Shown piece by piece: positions 44,174 through 53,493 of a stretch of 64,000 bases of DNA. The stretch covers positions 1 to 64,000 of the forward strand of contig JACSSC010000034.1 in assembly GCA_014879445.1 (NCBI GenBank). The letters are read 5' to 3'. The position numbers and the translations under genes are program-made. The notes under the pieces were generated by a model that worked only from the letters and a program-made list of their open reading frames with translations, was not told the origin of the DNA and ran no database searches. This DNA comes from Candidatus Competibacteraceae bacterium. Lineage in GTDB: Bacteria > Bacteroidota > Bacteroidia > CAIKAF01. Within the stretch, counting starts at the first letter, position 1; every line of letters starts with the position of its first letter.

Positions 44174-46126
44174 TTATTGCGCCCTGACCAATCTAAATGT
44201 GGTGCTGCTAACCGGCGTATCCCACTCCAGCAAATAAATTCCGGATGGCAATTCGTTAACCATAATCTCCGTTTGCCCTAATGAAAAATCTACTTGCTTG
44301 TGCCACAATATTTGCCCATGCAGGTTTCGCAATATAAGTTCACAGATTCCTTGGCCTGGCTGCCATGTCAAGCGTGCCACATTCTCTGATACAGGATTAG
44401 GATATAGAATTGCTGTTGTCGTTTCAGAATTTTCAAGCGCAGTAATAAAAATAAGTGACCCAACAATGTCGTAATTAGGATTAAACTTCATGGAGTCAAC
44501 TGATGCTGGTAGCGTTACCCAATACTCTTGCCCATTGCTGGTGTTTGAAAACCATATCAATGTATCTTGCCCACCGCACCAAAACTGTATGGGCACCGGT
44601 AGTTCAAAAAAACTAACGGATGGATGAGTTGGCATCTGATTAAGCTTTATATATACAGTATTTGATGGATATTGCGACCAGTTAATCCAATAAATAGGAT
44701 GCCCCTGTCCTGCATACCAGTCATCAAAAAAATAGGTTAAATCAACGCCACTGGTGGCTTCTACATGTGTTTTAAAATCTTCCGTTGATGCAAATCCAAA
44801 TCGAAGATTGGGGTCGTGCAAATAATTGTATGTGCCTTGAAAAAATGCGGTGTCACCGATTGTCATTCGCAACATATGAAGCAACATTGCTCCTTTCGAA
44901 TATGAAAGTCGTCCGTCAAAAATGCGCCATACATCAGTTGTGTCATCTACCTTCACAGATCCCCAGGGTACACTCATAATATAATTAACTTGATTTTTCT
45001 TCCAAATAGGCCAATACAAATGGGGATAATTGTGCTCATAAACCATACCGGTTAGATATGTTGCAAATCCTTCATTAATCCAAATATCTTCCCAGGTTTT
45101 ACAGGTAATGGTATTGCCAAACCACTGATGGGCTAATTCGTGGGCTATGATTTCATACCCAAAATGCCCCATCGAAGTCATTGTGGTATGTTCCATCCCT
45201 CCACCAAATTCACAATGCATATGTCCGTACTTTTCATTATAAAAAGGATAAAGGCCAAAGCGTTGATTAAACATGGGCATCATTTCTTGTATCCGTTGTG
45301 TTTCGAGTTGAACATTAACCAAATCTTCAGGATATACATAATTCAACACTTCGATAGAGTCGGTTGGAGAATAGAGAATATAATCGGAATATACAGCATA
45401 ATTACTAACAGCAAATGCAACAAGATAGGCCGGAATTTTATATTTATGCTCCCATTGATAATATGCCCACGGCCCCGATACATATTCGCTGGTAAGTATG
45501 CCGTTGGCTCCAGCTCGGTATTGTGAGGGTGTACGAATCAACATGTGAACGGAATCAATTTTGTCGTTTAGCGATTGTTTACAAGGCCACCAATGTTTAG
45601 CACCGTATGGCTCTGATAACGTCCAAGCCACAGGTACGCCATTATGTGATGAGGTGTCAAAACCTCCCAACGCTCCTGATGGTGGCGGCTCTCCTTGATA
45701 ATATACTATAACTTCATAATATTGGGATGGAGTAAGGGTGAACGGCAAATCAATTTCAACACCATCATTTGTTGTTTGATTAAATACCATCTGCTGATTC
45801 TGAAAAATGACTGAATCAACCGTAAGCTGGTATGACAAGTCGAAAACAATTTGGTTTACGCCGGATGTGATAGGTTTGAATCCCGACAATACACTTCCTT
45901 TGATATAGTAAACGCCCGGATCCACTTCAAGATATAATGAATGAAAAACCAAATCATAGTTAATGGGGACAACCGATGCCGCATCCAATGATGATGATAG
46001 TAGCTTTTTTGTTTCGGCACAACTAATATCTTCTAATGTTGATGGTAGATACACTTCTTGCTGTGCGTTTAATATAAATGATAAAAGGGTAAATGATAAA
46101 ATAAAAAAACCGCGCTTCTGTTTCAT
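44174..46126 (-). CDS. M1 family aminopeptidase with T9SS sorting domain
   Basis: A 650-residue secreted zinc metallopeptidase. Signal peptide to about residue 21; the N-terminal M1 beta domain; the zinc site HELAHQWFGN with the third ligand in WINEGFATY; and the substrate-side motif as GGGMEHTTMTS, a variant of GxMEN in which the terminal Asn is replaced by His-Thr. The N-terminal amine-binding Glu is retained. A type A T9SS sorting domain ends it (ILYPNPVSENVARL). It should remove N-terminal residues from extracellular peptides. dnaG is 2 bp upstream on the same strand; this is an odd pairing, but the spacing suggests cotranscription. Confidence 0.92.
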   Translation of the reverse strand: MKQKRGFFILSFTLLSFILNAQQEVYLPSTLEDISCAETKKLLSSSLDAASVVPINYDLVFHSLYLEVDPGVYYIKGSVLSGFKPITSGVNQIVFDLSYQLTVDSVIFQNQQMVFNQTTNDGVEIDLPFTLTPSQYYEVIVYYQGEPPPSGALGGFDTSSHNGVPVAWTLSEPYGAKHWWPCKQSLNDKIDSVHMLIRTPSQYRAGANGILTSEYVSGPWAYYQWEHKYKIPAYLVAFAVSNYAVYSDYILYSPTDSIEVLNYVYPEDLVNVQLETQRIQEMMPMFNQRFGLYPFYNEKYGHMHCEFGGGMEHTTMTSMGHFGYEIIAHELAHQWFGNTITCKTWEDIWINEGFATYLTGMVYEHNYPHLYWPIWKKNQVNYIMSVPWGSVKVDDTTDVWRIFDGRLSYSKGAMLLHMLRMTIGDTAFFQGTYNYLHDPNLRFGFASTEDFKTHVEATSGVDLTYFFDDWYAGQGHPIYWINWSQYPSNTVYIKLNQMPTHPSVSFFELPVPIQFWCGGQDTLIWFSNTSNGQEYWVTLPASVDSMKFNPNYDIVGSLIFITALENSETTTAILYPNPVSENVARLTWQPGQGICELILRNLHGQILWHKQVDFSLGQTEIMVNELPSGIYLLEWDTPVSSTTFRLVRAQ

Positions 46127-46128
46127 GT

Positions 46129-48087
46129 TTATTTGGGATAAATGACTGTTGTTAAATCGTCTAATATGGTTTTTTTGATTGACTCAAGATACTTAATGTT
46201 TTCAAGAATCTGTATTAATTCTTCCTCATTAACCGGTTCATTCAATTTGGATTTTTCCTTTTCAATAATTTGAATTAGCCGACGTGCTTTAAATTGATGA
46301 AGCGCTTCGAGTATTACATGATAAATAATATCTTTTTCCTTCGTGATATAAATTTTATACTTTTCTTCCCATTGAGGGCTTAACATATAGTGGGGGCTAA
46401 TTAAATCTATAGCCGTCGTTCTTACCTCGTCGTCAACATGTCGAATAAAATACTGGTGAATTTGCTCAAGCGTATATTGAGGCATTAACCTACGACACTC
46501 TTCAAAAATAATAGCATAAACCGGATGGTCCGGGAGAATTTCCTCTGTAATTAAGTCGGCACTTATGAAGTCAAAAACTGAATATGTAATCAACTCATCT
46601 TCCCCCTCGTCGTTTTCCTGATGAAATTCAAGCATGTCGTGCCCATAATTAAGCATCAGGCGCAGCAACTCTCTTTCCTGGTCATATGAATGAGTAACGA
46701 TAGGATATATCTGTTCTGAGGGTTTTGTTTGTGCAGGTGATTGATCATTTTCTATCAACATCTCCGCCTCCGAAAGATTCTTTTTCAGACGCTGTCTGCG
46801 CACTTTATTTAGTTCGTTGAACAAAACCGGCTCGTCCACCTGCATCAATTGTGCACATTGTTGTATATACAAGCTTCGCATAATCCCATCGGGCACTATA
46901 GAAATACTTTGAACCATGTCTTTGATTACCGCCCCCTTTTTAATGGGATCGTTGCCGGCATCCTTCATCAACACATCTGCTTTGAAGCGAATAAAATCTT
47001 TTTTTTCCTTCTCAAGAAATGAAAACAAATCTTCTTTGTTCGATTTACGAGCAAACGAATCGGGGTCTTCTCCATCAGGAAACAAAACCACCTGCACATG
47101 CATCCCCTCTTCCAATATCATATCAATACCCCTAAAGGATGCTTTAATGCCCGCTGCGTCACCATCAAACAAAACAGTAACCTGATTCGTATATCTCTTT
47201 ATCAGATTGATTTGGCCTGTCGTGAGCGAAGTGCCAGAAGATGATACAACATTTTCTATTCCTGCCTGATGAAGAGAAATTACATCCGTGTAGCCCTCAA
47301 CCAAAAAACAGTTGTTCTCTTTTACTATGCTGTTTCGGGCAAAGAAAAGGCCAAAAAGTGCCTGGCTTTTATTGTAAATTTCTGATTCAGGCGAGTTGAT
47401 GTATTTGGGAATGTTCTTGTCGGCTTTTAATGTGCGCCCGCCAAATCCAATAACGCGCCCGGTGATGCTGTGAATGGGAAATATGACTCGGCCTCTTAGC
47501 ACATCTACTTGTTTCTCACCAGACGACATTAATCCAGTGGCCTTGAGGTATTCTACTTTAAATCCGCGTTCGAGCGCCGATTGCGTAAAATGCGTCCATT
47601 CATCCTGTGCATAGCCCAATTGAAACTTGCGAATGATCTCGTCAGAAAATCCACGTTCATGAAAATATGATAATCCGATGGCCTGCCCCTTTGAATCATT
47701 CCATAAATTATCTAAAAAAAATTGAGCAGCATATGACATTACTGTATAGAGAACTTCCTTTTGACTTTGCTCTTCTAGATATTGAGGCGAAGGTGTCGAC
47801 TCTTCGATTTCAATATGATATTTCTTTGCTAAAAAACGCAGCGCTTCGGGATAGGTATAGTGTTCGTGTTCCATCACAAATTTAACGGAATCGCCCGATG
47901 CGCCACAGCCAAAGCACTTATAAAACCCTTTGGCCGGCGAAACTGTAAATGATGGTGTGCGCTCATTGTGAAATGGGCATAATCCCAGTAAATTTGCGCC
48001 CCTCTTTTTTAGATTTATAAATTCCCCAACTACCTCGTCAATGCGAGCAGCATCCCGAATGCGCTCAATAGTTTCATTGCTTATCAT
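46129..48087 (-). CDS. dnaG: DNA primase
   Basis: Makes RNA primers for replication. The 652-residue protein has the N-terminal zinc ribbon with ligands Cys37, His40, Cys58 and Cys61 (CPFHNERTPSF, CFGCGASGD), the RNA-polymerase core with GRVIFPIHSITGRVIGFGGR, and the TOPRIM segment VEGYTDVISLHQAG followed by LFDGDAAGIKASF. The C-terminal domain (from about 470) is the DnaB-binding region, with a long coiled-coil-rich tail that differs between phyla. No rpoD follows, unlike in the classic macromolecular-synthesis operon. Confidence 0.97.
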   Translation of the reverse strand: MISNETIERIRDAARIDEVVGEFINLKKRGANLLGLCPFHNERTPSFTVSPAKGFYKCFGCGASGDSVKFVMEHEHYTYPEALRFLAKKYHIEIEESTPSPQYLEEQSQKEVLYTVMSYAAQFFLDNLWNDSKGQAIGLSYFHERGFSDEIIRKFQLGYAQDEWTHFTQSALERGFKVEYLKATGLMSSGEKQVDVLRGRVIFPIHSITGRVIGFGGRTLKADKNIPKYINSPESEIYNKSQALFGLFFARNSIVKENNCFLVEGYTDVISLHQAGIENVVSSSGTSLTTGQINLIKRYTNQVTVLFDGDAAGIKASFRGIDMILEEGMHVQVVLFPDGEDPDSFARKSNKEDLFSFLEKEKKDFIRFKADVLMKDAGNDPIKKGAVIKDMVQSISIVPDGIMRSLYIQQCAQLMQVDEPVLFNELNKVRRQRLKKNLSEAEMLIENDQSPAQTKPSEQIYPIVTHSYDQERELLRLMLNYGHDMLEFHQENDEGEDELITYSVFDFISADLITEEILPDHPVYAIIFEECRRLMPQYTLEQIHQYFIRHVDDEVRTTAIDLISPHYMLSPQWEEKYKIYITKEKDIIYHVILEALHQFKARRLIQIIEKEKSKLNEPVNEEELIQILENIKYLESIKKTILDDLTTVIYPK

Positions 48088-48225
48088 ACCTTACAAATTT
48101 AATATGATTTTTTGATTGAGCCAACTTGTTTCGTTCTGTTTATAAGATTTGATTACCTTTGATAATTGTCGCAATAGCTAGATTATAATAAAAAGCGTTT
48201 TGAAAATTATTCAATATAAAATATC

Positions 48226-48567
48226 ATGTCGGAAGAAATGAAAGCGTGTCCGCAATGTGAATCCCCTTACGGATATGCAAAAAATAATGAGCTTTACACC
48301 TGCCCTGAATGTGGAAATGAATGGAATCCGAAAACCATTGAAGCGGATGATAACCATTGGGTAAAAGACGCCAATGGAAATATTCTTCAAAATGGTGACT
48401 CGGTGATTATTGTTAAAGATTTACCGGTAAAAGGGGCTGCTAAATCTATCAAATCGGGCACTAAGGTCAAAAATATTCGACTTACAGATGGTGATCATAA
48501 CATCGACTGTAAAATAGATGGTTTCGGGGCAATGGCCTTGAAATCTGAATTTGTTCGAAAGGCATAA
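48226..48567 (+). CDS. YjdM/PhnA family zinc-ribbon protein
   Basis: A 113-residue cytoplasmic protein with an N-terminal zinc ribbon (Cys8, Cys11, Cys26, Cys29 in CPQC and CPEC) and the C-terminal PhnA domain ([21 protein letters not shown]). The family was named from phosphonate gene clusters, but the function is not established and the name phosphonoacetate hydrolase is a misannotation for this domain. It is a single gene with no evident operon partner. Confidence 0.88.
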   Translation: MSEEMKACPQCESPYGYAKNNELYTCPECGNEWNPKTIEADDNHWVKDANGNILQNGDSVIIVKDLPVKGAAKSIKSGTKVKNIRLTDGDHNIDCKIDGFGAMALKSEFVRKA

Positions 48568-48622
48568 CGCAAATTTTAAATGTATTGATAAAACAATTAA
48601 AGCTTAGTGTGTGTTATACACT

Positions 48623-49549
48623 TTAAGTGATTTTGCAACTTGCGTTTTTTAATAGATCTGCAATGGCTGATTCAAGATGTGTATAAGAAAATTCAAACCC
48701 TGCTTGCTGTATTTTTTCTGCTGAAACCCCTGTGTCTGACAATACTAAATCGGCCTGATCGCCGAGCATCATGCGTATAATAAACGATGGCACCCCAACG
48801 GGTAGAAAAGGTTTTTTCATCTCTTTGGCAATGGTTTTCATCAGGTGTGCCTGCGTTGTTATCTCTGGAGAAACCAAATTGTATATTCCATGCATTTCTT
48901 TGCTTAAAACCGCCATTCCCATAGCACAACACAAATCAGTAATATGTATCCATGGCAATCTCTGTTTGCCACTCCCAATGGATGACCCAATCATATAGCG
49001 AACCGGTGTGATAAATTTTTCAAGCACTCCCCCGTCAGCCGACAAAACCATCCCTAACCTGAAAATTATCCAAGGCACAGGATTTACTTTTTGTGTTTCA
49101 TTTTCCCACCCTTGACATACTTCTGCCATAAAATCACTCCCCGGCCTATCCGTTTCGACATACAGCCCATCTTCTGGCCCGTCGCCGTAATAACCCACGC
49201 CTGATACGGCAATGAGCTTTTGTAATGATGTGCAACGGGCTTGTATTTGCTGAATAAGCAAACGCGTACCTCCCCACCGGCTTTCTTTAATTTCCTTTTT
49301 TCGGGCAAAAGTCCATGATCCTTTGCCCACATTGGCTCCAGCCAAGTGGATAATCATATCGGCTTGTTCCAATGCGCCTGGCTCAATACTTGATGATGAA
49401 ATGTCCCAAACATATTCTTGTACTCCTTTCAGTCCGTAACGTGTTCGGCCCAAATGACTGACCGGATATTTTTGAGAAATAAAATAATTTGTCAGCGCTG
49501 TGCCTATCAGTCCAGATGCTCCCGTTATGAGAATATGCGGTTTTGTCAT
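48623..49549 (-). CDS. TIGR01777-type NAD(P)-binding epimerase-like protein
   Basis: A 308-residue SDR-family protein. The Rossmann motif ITGASGLIG is at about 7-15. AGANVGKGSWTFARKKEI is the diagnostic block of the SDR39U1/YfcH (TIGR01777) group, and SGVGYYGDGPE and PWIHITDLCCAMGMAV complete the pattern. The catalytic Tyr-Lys pair of classical SDRs is altered in this group, and their substrate is unknown; a cell-division inhibitor annotation (SulA-like) is a historical error. It is divergent from the M20 peptidase gene. Confidence 0.85.
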   Translation of the reverse strand: MTKPHILITGASGLIGTALTNYFISQKYPVSHLGRTRYGLKGVQEYVWDISSSSIEPGALEQADMIIHLAGANVGKGSWTFARKKEIKESRWGGTRLLIQQIQARCTSLQKLIAVSGVGYYGDGPEDGLYVETDRPGSDFMAEVCQGWENETQKVNPVPWIIFRLGMVLSADGGVLEKFITPVRYMIGSSIGSGKQRLPWIHITDLCCAMGMAVLSKEMHGIYNLVSPEITTQAHLMKTIAKEMKKPFLPVGVPSFIIRMMLGDQADLVLSDTGVSAEKIQQAGFEFSYTHLESAIADLLKNASCKIT

Positions 49550-49683
49550 AATATGATCTTAACAAATATTTGGATACAAGGTTCGGCCTTGTATGAGTCA
49601 TTTGCAAAGTTATAAGACAATAATCTGATGATTTTTTCGGATACTTGTACCTTGTAAAGTTAAACAACAAATAGTTTAGGAAT

Positions 49684-51057
49684 ATGGAAAACACGCTAAG
49701 TTTTATTAATCAACACAAAGACCGATTTTTGGAAGAGTTGTTTGCATTGCTTCGCATCCCTTCTATCAGTGCCGATCCGGCCTATAAGCAGGATATGATA
49801 ACAACCGCCGAATATGTGAAGAAAAAACTTGAAGAAGCCGGCGCCGATAAGGTTGAAGTTTGCTCAACACCCGGCCATCCAATCGTGTATGGTGAAAAAA
49901 TATTAGATCCCAACTTGCCTACAGTTTTGGTTTATGGGCATTATGACGTGCAGCCCGTTGTTCCTTTAGAATTATGGACTACTCCTCCCTTCGAACCTAC
50001 TATACGAAATGAAAGGGTATATGCCAGAGGCGCTTGTGACGATAAAGGCCAGGTTTATATGCATATAAAAGCTTTTGAGGCCATGATGAAAACAAACTCG
50101 CTGCCCTGTAATGTGAAATTTATGATTGAAGGTGAAGAAGAGACCGGATCTTCCAACTTGGGCCCATTTTGTGTGGCCAACAAAGAAAAATTAAAGTCCG
50201 ATGTTATTCTCATTTCCGACACTTCTATGATTGCTAACGACACGCCGTCTATTGATGTTGGCTTGCGTGGTTTAAGTTATGTTGAGGTATCCGTTACAGG
50301 CCCCAACCGCGACCTGCATTCGGGCGTATATGGTGGAGCTGTTGCCAATCCAATCAACATATTGGCAAAAATGATTGCTTCAATGCACGACGAAAATAAT
50401 CACATTACCATTCCGGGTTTTTATGATGATGTGGTGGAATTGTCAACTGAAGAACGTGCAGAAATGGCAAAAGCTCCTTTTGATATTTCTGCTTATAAAA
50501 AAGATCTTGAAGTAGCTGATGTATGGGGAGAAAACGGATACAGCGTTATTGAAAGAACCGGCATTCGCCCTACACTTGATGTGAATGGAATTTGGGGCGG
50601 ATATACCGGCGAAGGTTCAAAAACCGTTTTGCCCTCTAAAAGCTTCGCTAAAATTTCAATGCGTTTGGTTCCTAATCAATCTTCTGAAAAAATTACCAAA
50701 CTCTTTACGGATTATTTTACAAGCATCGCTCCTCCAAGCGTAAGGGTTGAAGTTCATCCACACCATGGTGGCGATCCGGTAGTAACACCTACCGACTCAC
50801 TCGAATTTCAAGCTGCCAGCATGGCCATGGAAAAAACTTTTGGCAAAAAACCTATACCTACCCGAGGAGGTGGCAGCATCCCTATTGTAGCATTGTTCGA
50901 ACGAGAATTGGGCACTAAATCCGTTTTAATGGGCTTCGGTTTAGACGAGGATGGATTACATTCTCCAAACGAGAGTTATGGACTTTTTAATTTTTACAAA
51001 GGGATTGAAACCATCCCTTATTTCTTCCGATACTATACTGATCTGAAAAAGCAATAA
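49684..51057 (+). CDS. M20 family metallodipeptidase
   Basis: A 457-residue di-zinc peptidase. The metal-binding blocks are VYGHYDVQP (His and Asp, about 80-88), RGACDDKGQVYMHI (about 117-130), EGEEETGSSN (the catalytic Glu, about 151-160) and a late His in DEDGLHSPNESYGLFN. The dimerisation lid is in the middle (about 190-310). It most resembles the CNDP/PepV-like cytosolic dipeptidases. No signal peptide is present, so it acts on imported peptides. The LEA-like lipoprotein gene lies 3 bp downstream and is probably cotranscribed. Confidence 0.92.
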   Translation: MENTLSFINQHKDRFLEELFALLRIPSISADPAYKQDMITTAEYVKKKLEEAGADKVEVCSTPGHPIVYGEKILDPNLPTVLVYGHYDVQPVVPLELWTTPPFEPTIRNERVYARGACDDKGQVYMHIKAFEAMMKTNSLPCNVKFMIEGEEETGSSNLGPFCVANKEKLKSDVILISDTSMIANDTPSIDVGLRGLSYVEVSVTGPNRDLHSGVYGGAVANPINILAKMIASMHDENNHITIPGFYDDVVELSTEERAEMAKAPFDISAYKKDLEVADVWGENGYSVIERTGIRPTLDVNGIWGGYTGEGSKTVLPSKSFAKISMRLVPNQSSEKITKLFTDYFTSIAPPSVRVEVHPHHGGDPVVTPTDSLEFQAASMAMEKTFGKKPIPTRGGGSIPIVALFERELGTKSVLMGFGLDEDGLHSPNESYGLFNFYKGIETIPYFFRYYTDLKKQ

Positions 51058-51060
51058 CGC

Positions 51061-51528
51061 GTGAATAAAATTCGGCTTGCATTGATAATCTGTCTGCTTA
51101 GTTGGACCGGTTGCAAAATAGCTGCGCCAACATTTGATGGATTGAGAAATGCTCGTATGGTAACGGGCTCGAAAGGGGAATTGGGCGTTGAGGCAGAATT
51201 AAAAATTACAAATCCTAACAAATTTGGGTTTTCTCTGAAAAAAATAAATGCTGAAGTGTGGCTTAGTAATGCTCATTTGGGTCGAGTATGGCTTTATAAA
51301 AAAATTAAGATAAAACGCCAATCGTCCGATTTTCACCGTATTAGATTACTAACTGACGGAACAACTGCCGGAACAATAATGAACCAAATTACATCAATAT
51401 TTTCAGGAAGCCCCACCCTGCAAATCAAAGGTAATGCCGTTGCTCAAGTTTGTATTTTTAGAAAAAAATTTGCATTTGACCAAGCAGAAAAATTGCCGAG
51501 AAGTTCCTTCCAAATTCCAGGATTTTAA
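51061..51528 (+). CDS. LEA-14-like lipoprotein
   Basis: A 155-residue protein with GTG start at 51061, signal and lipobox LLSWTGC (Cys18). The mature part is a single LEA type 2 (water-stress/hypersensitive response) beta domain: NARMVTGSKGELGVEAELKI to INAEVWLSNAHLGRV. Such domains resemble fibronectin-type folds and occur in envelope lipoproteins of unknown role. It lies 3 bp after the M20 peptidase gene. Its 3' end overlaps the convergent LuxR-type gene by 4 bp. Confidence 0.72.
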   Translation: MNKIRLALIICLLSWTGCKIAAPTFDGLRNARMVTGSKGELGVEAELKITNPNKFGFSLKKINAEVWLSNAHLGRVWLYKKIKIKRQSSDFHRIRLLTDGTTAGTIMNQITSIFSGSPTLQIKGNAVAQVCIFRKKFAFDQAEKLPRSSFQIPGF

Positions 51529-51752
51529 GCCCAGCGACCTTTATCCTTTTCTTCAAGATATAATGCCAGCAATGCTGATGTGTTGCGACAATGGGTTTTT
51601 TTTAAAATGCGACGACGATGTGTATCTACGGTGTGCCTACTTATTCCTAGCATTTCAGCTATGTCTTTGCTTCGTTTACGATTCATAAGGTGCATAAAAA
51701 TTTCGTCTTCGCGCTGTGAGAGTGGCATTTGGAGGATTAGTTTTCTTTCCAT
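51525..51752 (-). CDS. Stand-alone LuxR-type HTH protein
   Basis: A 75-residue protein made only of a LuxR/GerE DNA-binding domain: LSQREDEIFMHLMNRKRSKD, then the helix-turn-helix IAEMLGISRHTVDTHRRRIL, then a C-terminal tail ending KGRWA. There is no receiver or ligand-binding domain, so it may dimerise with a larger regulator or act as a small regulator itself. A closely related but decayed copy lies at 18568-18771 with the same KGRW-type tail. Target genes are unknown. Confidence 0.8.
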   Translation of the reverse strand: MERKLILQMPLSQREDEIFMHLMNRKRSKDIAEMLGISRHTVDTHRRRILKKTHCRNTSALLALYLEEKDKGRWA

Positions 51753-52017
51753 TCTTTTTGATTATGTGGATGTTATTAGATATTGTGCGACGTGATTTGT
51801 CTTACAAGCGCTGATTCTGCTTAATAAACCAATCGCTTACAAAATAATATTATTATTTTTTTTTTTACAATACTCATTTTTTAAACAAATAACAACGCTA
51901 TTGAACTTGTTAAAGTATTCAACCATTTATTTAGCAACCTAATGAAGGGATGATAAAAAAAAGTAAATTTCTAAATCGGGCTTGCTTGTTTCATTTCAGC
52001 CATTTATCTTCGTTGCC

Positions 52018-53493
52018 ATGTCAAACGAACTGTATATATATAATTCACTAACCCGCGAAAAACAATTATTTAATCCGCTCAACCCTCCTTTTGTCGGCAT
52101 GTATGTTTGTGGCCCAACTGTTTATAATGAAGTACATCTCGGCAATCTTCGAACATTTATTTCTTTCGATTTGATTTATCGCTGGCTTACTGTCTTGGGT
52201 TACAAAGTACGATATGTGCGTAATATTACAGATGTTGGCCACTTGGAAAACGATGCGGATGAGGGCGAAGATAAGATCTCTCAACGAGCACGATTAGAAC
52301 AACTCGAACCTATGGAAATCGTACAAAAATATACAAATCGTTTTCATGAAGTATTGAATGTTTTTCGCTGTATTCCTCCATCTATTGAACCAACAGCTAC
52401 AGGGCACCTCATTGAACAAATCGATTTGATTCGAATTATCTTATCAAAAGGATTTGCATACGAAGTCAATGGGTCTGTATATTTTGACGTAAAAAAATAC
52501 GCCGAATATTATAATTATGGTGTTTTGTCTGGTCGAAATATCGAAGAATTGCTTAGTGGAACACGCGACCTAGATGGTCAAGAAGAAAAAAGAAATCCAC
52601 TAGACTTTGCCCTATGGAAAAAGGCGGGCGCAACTCATATCATGCGATGGCCTTCCCCTTGGGGCGAAGGATTTCCCGGATGGCATCTCGAGTGTTCTGC
52701 CATGAGCACCAAATATCTCGGCACTACTTTTGACATACACGGAGGCGGTATGGACCTGAAATTCCCTCATCATGAATGTGAAATTGCGCAACACTGTGCT
52801 GCTCACGAAAATGCGCCTGTTAATTATTGGATTCATGGCAATATGCTTACTCTCAATGGAAAAAAAATGAGTAAGTCAGATGGAAATTTTGTGCTTCCTT
52901 TCGACCTGACAAATGGCACTCCTCCATTAGTTGACAAACCCTATTCTCCCTTGTCCGTTCGTTTTTTTATGCTTCAAGCCCATTATGGAAGTACGCTTGA
53001 CTTATCAATGGAGGCCTTAAGTGCTTCCGATAAAGCTTTCAGGCGGCTTCAGCAAGCAATAAAGGATGTCGCAACAATCTCTCCAGGCGCAACCGCAAGT
53101 GATTTTGATGCACAGGAATGGGCCAACAACTGTAAATCGGCTATGAACGATGATTTTAATTCTCCTATTCTCATCGCTCACCTCTTTGATGCCGTTAAAA
53201 TAGTGAATGCTTGCAAAGACAAAAAACGTAGCCTCGACGCTCTTCAGTTAACTATACTCAAAGACAATCTAAACCTGTATTTTTATCAGGTCCTCGGATT
53301 AGATAACCCCGAATCCGCATCCTCACAAACGGAACTATTGGATGGCGTTATGAACTTAATTCTCGACCTGCGAAAAGCAGCAAGAGAACAGAAGGATTGG
53401 AACACTTCAGACAAAATTCGCAACACCCTCCAATCTTTAGATATTGTAATTAAAGACGGAAAAGACGGCAGCACATGGCAAATCAACAACTAA
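52018..53493 (+). CDS. cysS: Cysteinyl-tRNA synthetase
   Basis: Charges tRNA-Cys. From ATG 52018 it has 491 residues. The HIGH-motif equivalent is NEVHLGNLR with preceding zinc-binding Cys in [15 protein letters not shown]; the zinc-site His/Cys in [11 protein letters not shown]; and KMSKS in [12 protein letters not shown]. The DALR anticodon-binding domain follows. The start is set by the TATCTTCG box (one mismatch to TAnnTTTG) five bases upstream and by normal family length; the longer frame from 51982 adds 12 non-conserved residues. The M28 gene overlaps its 3' end by 19 bp. Confidence 0.96.
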   Translation: MSNELYIYNSLTREKQLFNPLNPPFVGMYVCGPTVYNEVHLGNLRTFISFDLIYRWLTVLGYKVRYVRNITDVGHLENDADEGEDKISQRARLEQLEPMEIVQKYTNRFHEVLNVFRCIPPSIEPTATGHLIEQIDLIRIILSKGFAYEVNGSVYFDVKKYAEYYNYGVLSGRNIEELLSGTRDLDGQEEKRNPLDFALWKKAGATHIMRWPSPWGEGFPGWHLECSAMSTKYLGTTFDIHGGGMDLKFPHHECEIAQHCAAHENAPVNYWIHGNMLTLNGKKMSKSDGNFVLPFDLTNGTPPLVDKPYSPLSVRFFMLQAHYGSTLDLSMEALSASDKAFRRLQQAIKDVATISPGATASDFDAQEWANNCKSAMNDDFNSPILIAHLFDAVKIVNACKDKKRSLDALQLTILKDNLNLYFYQVLGLDNPESASSQTELLDGVMNLILDLRKAAREQKDWNTSDKIRNTLQSLDIVIKDGKDGSTWQINN

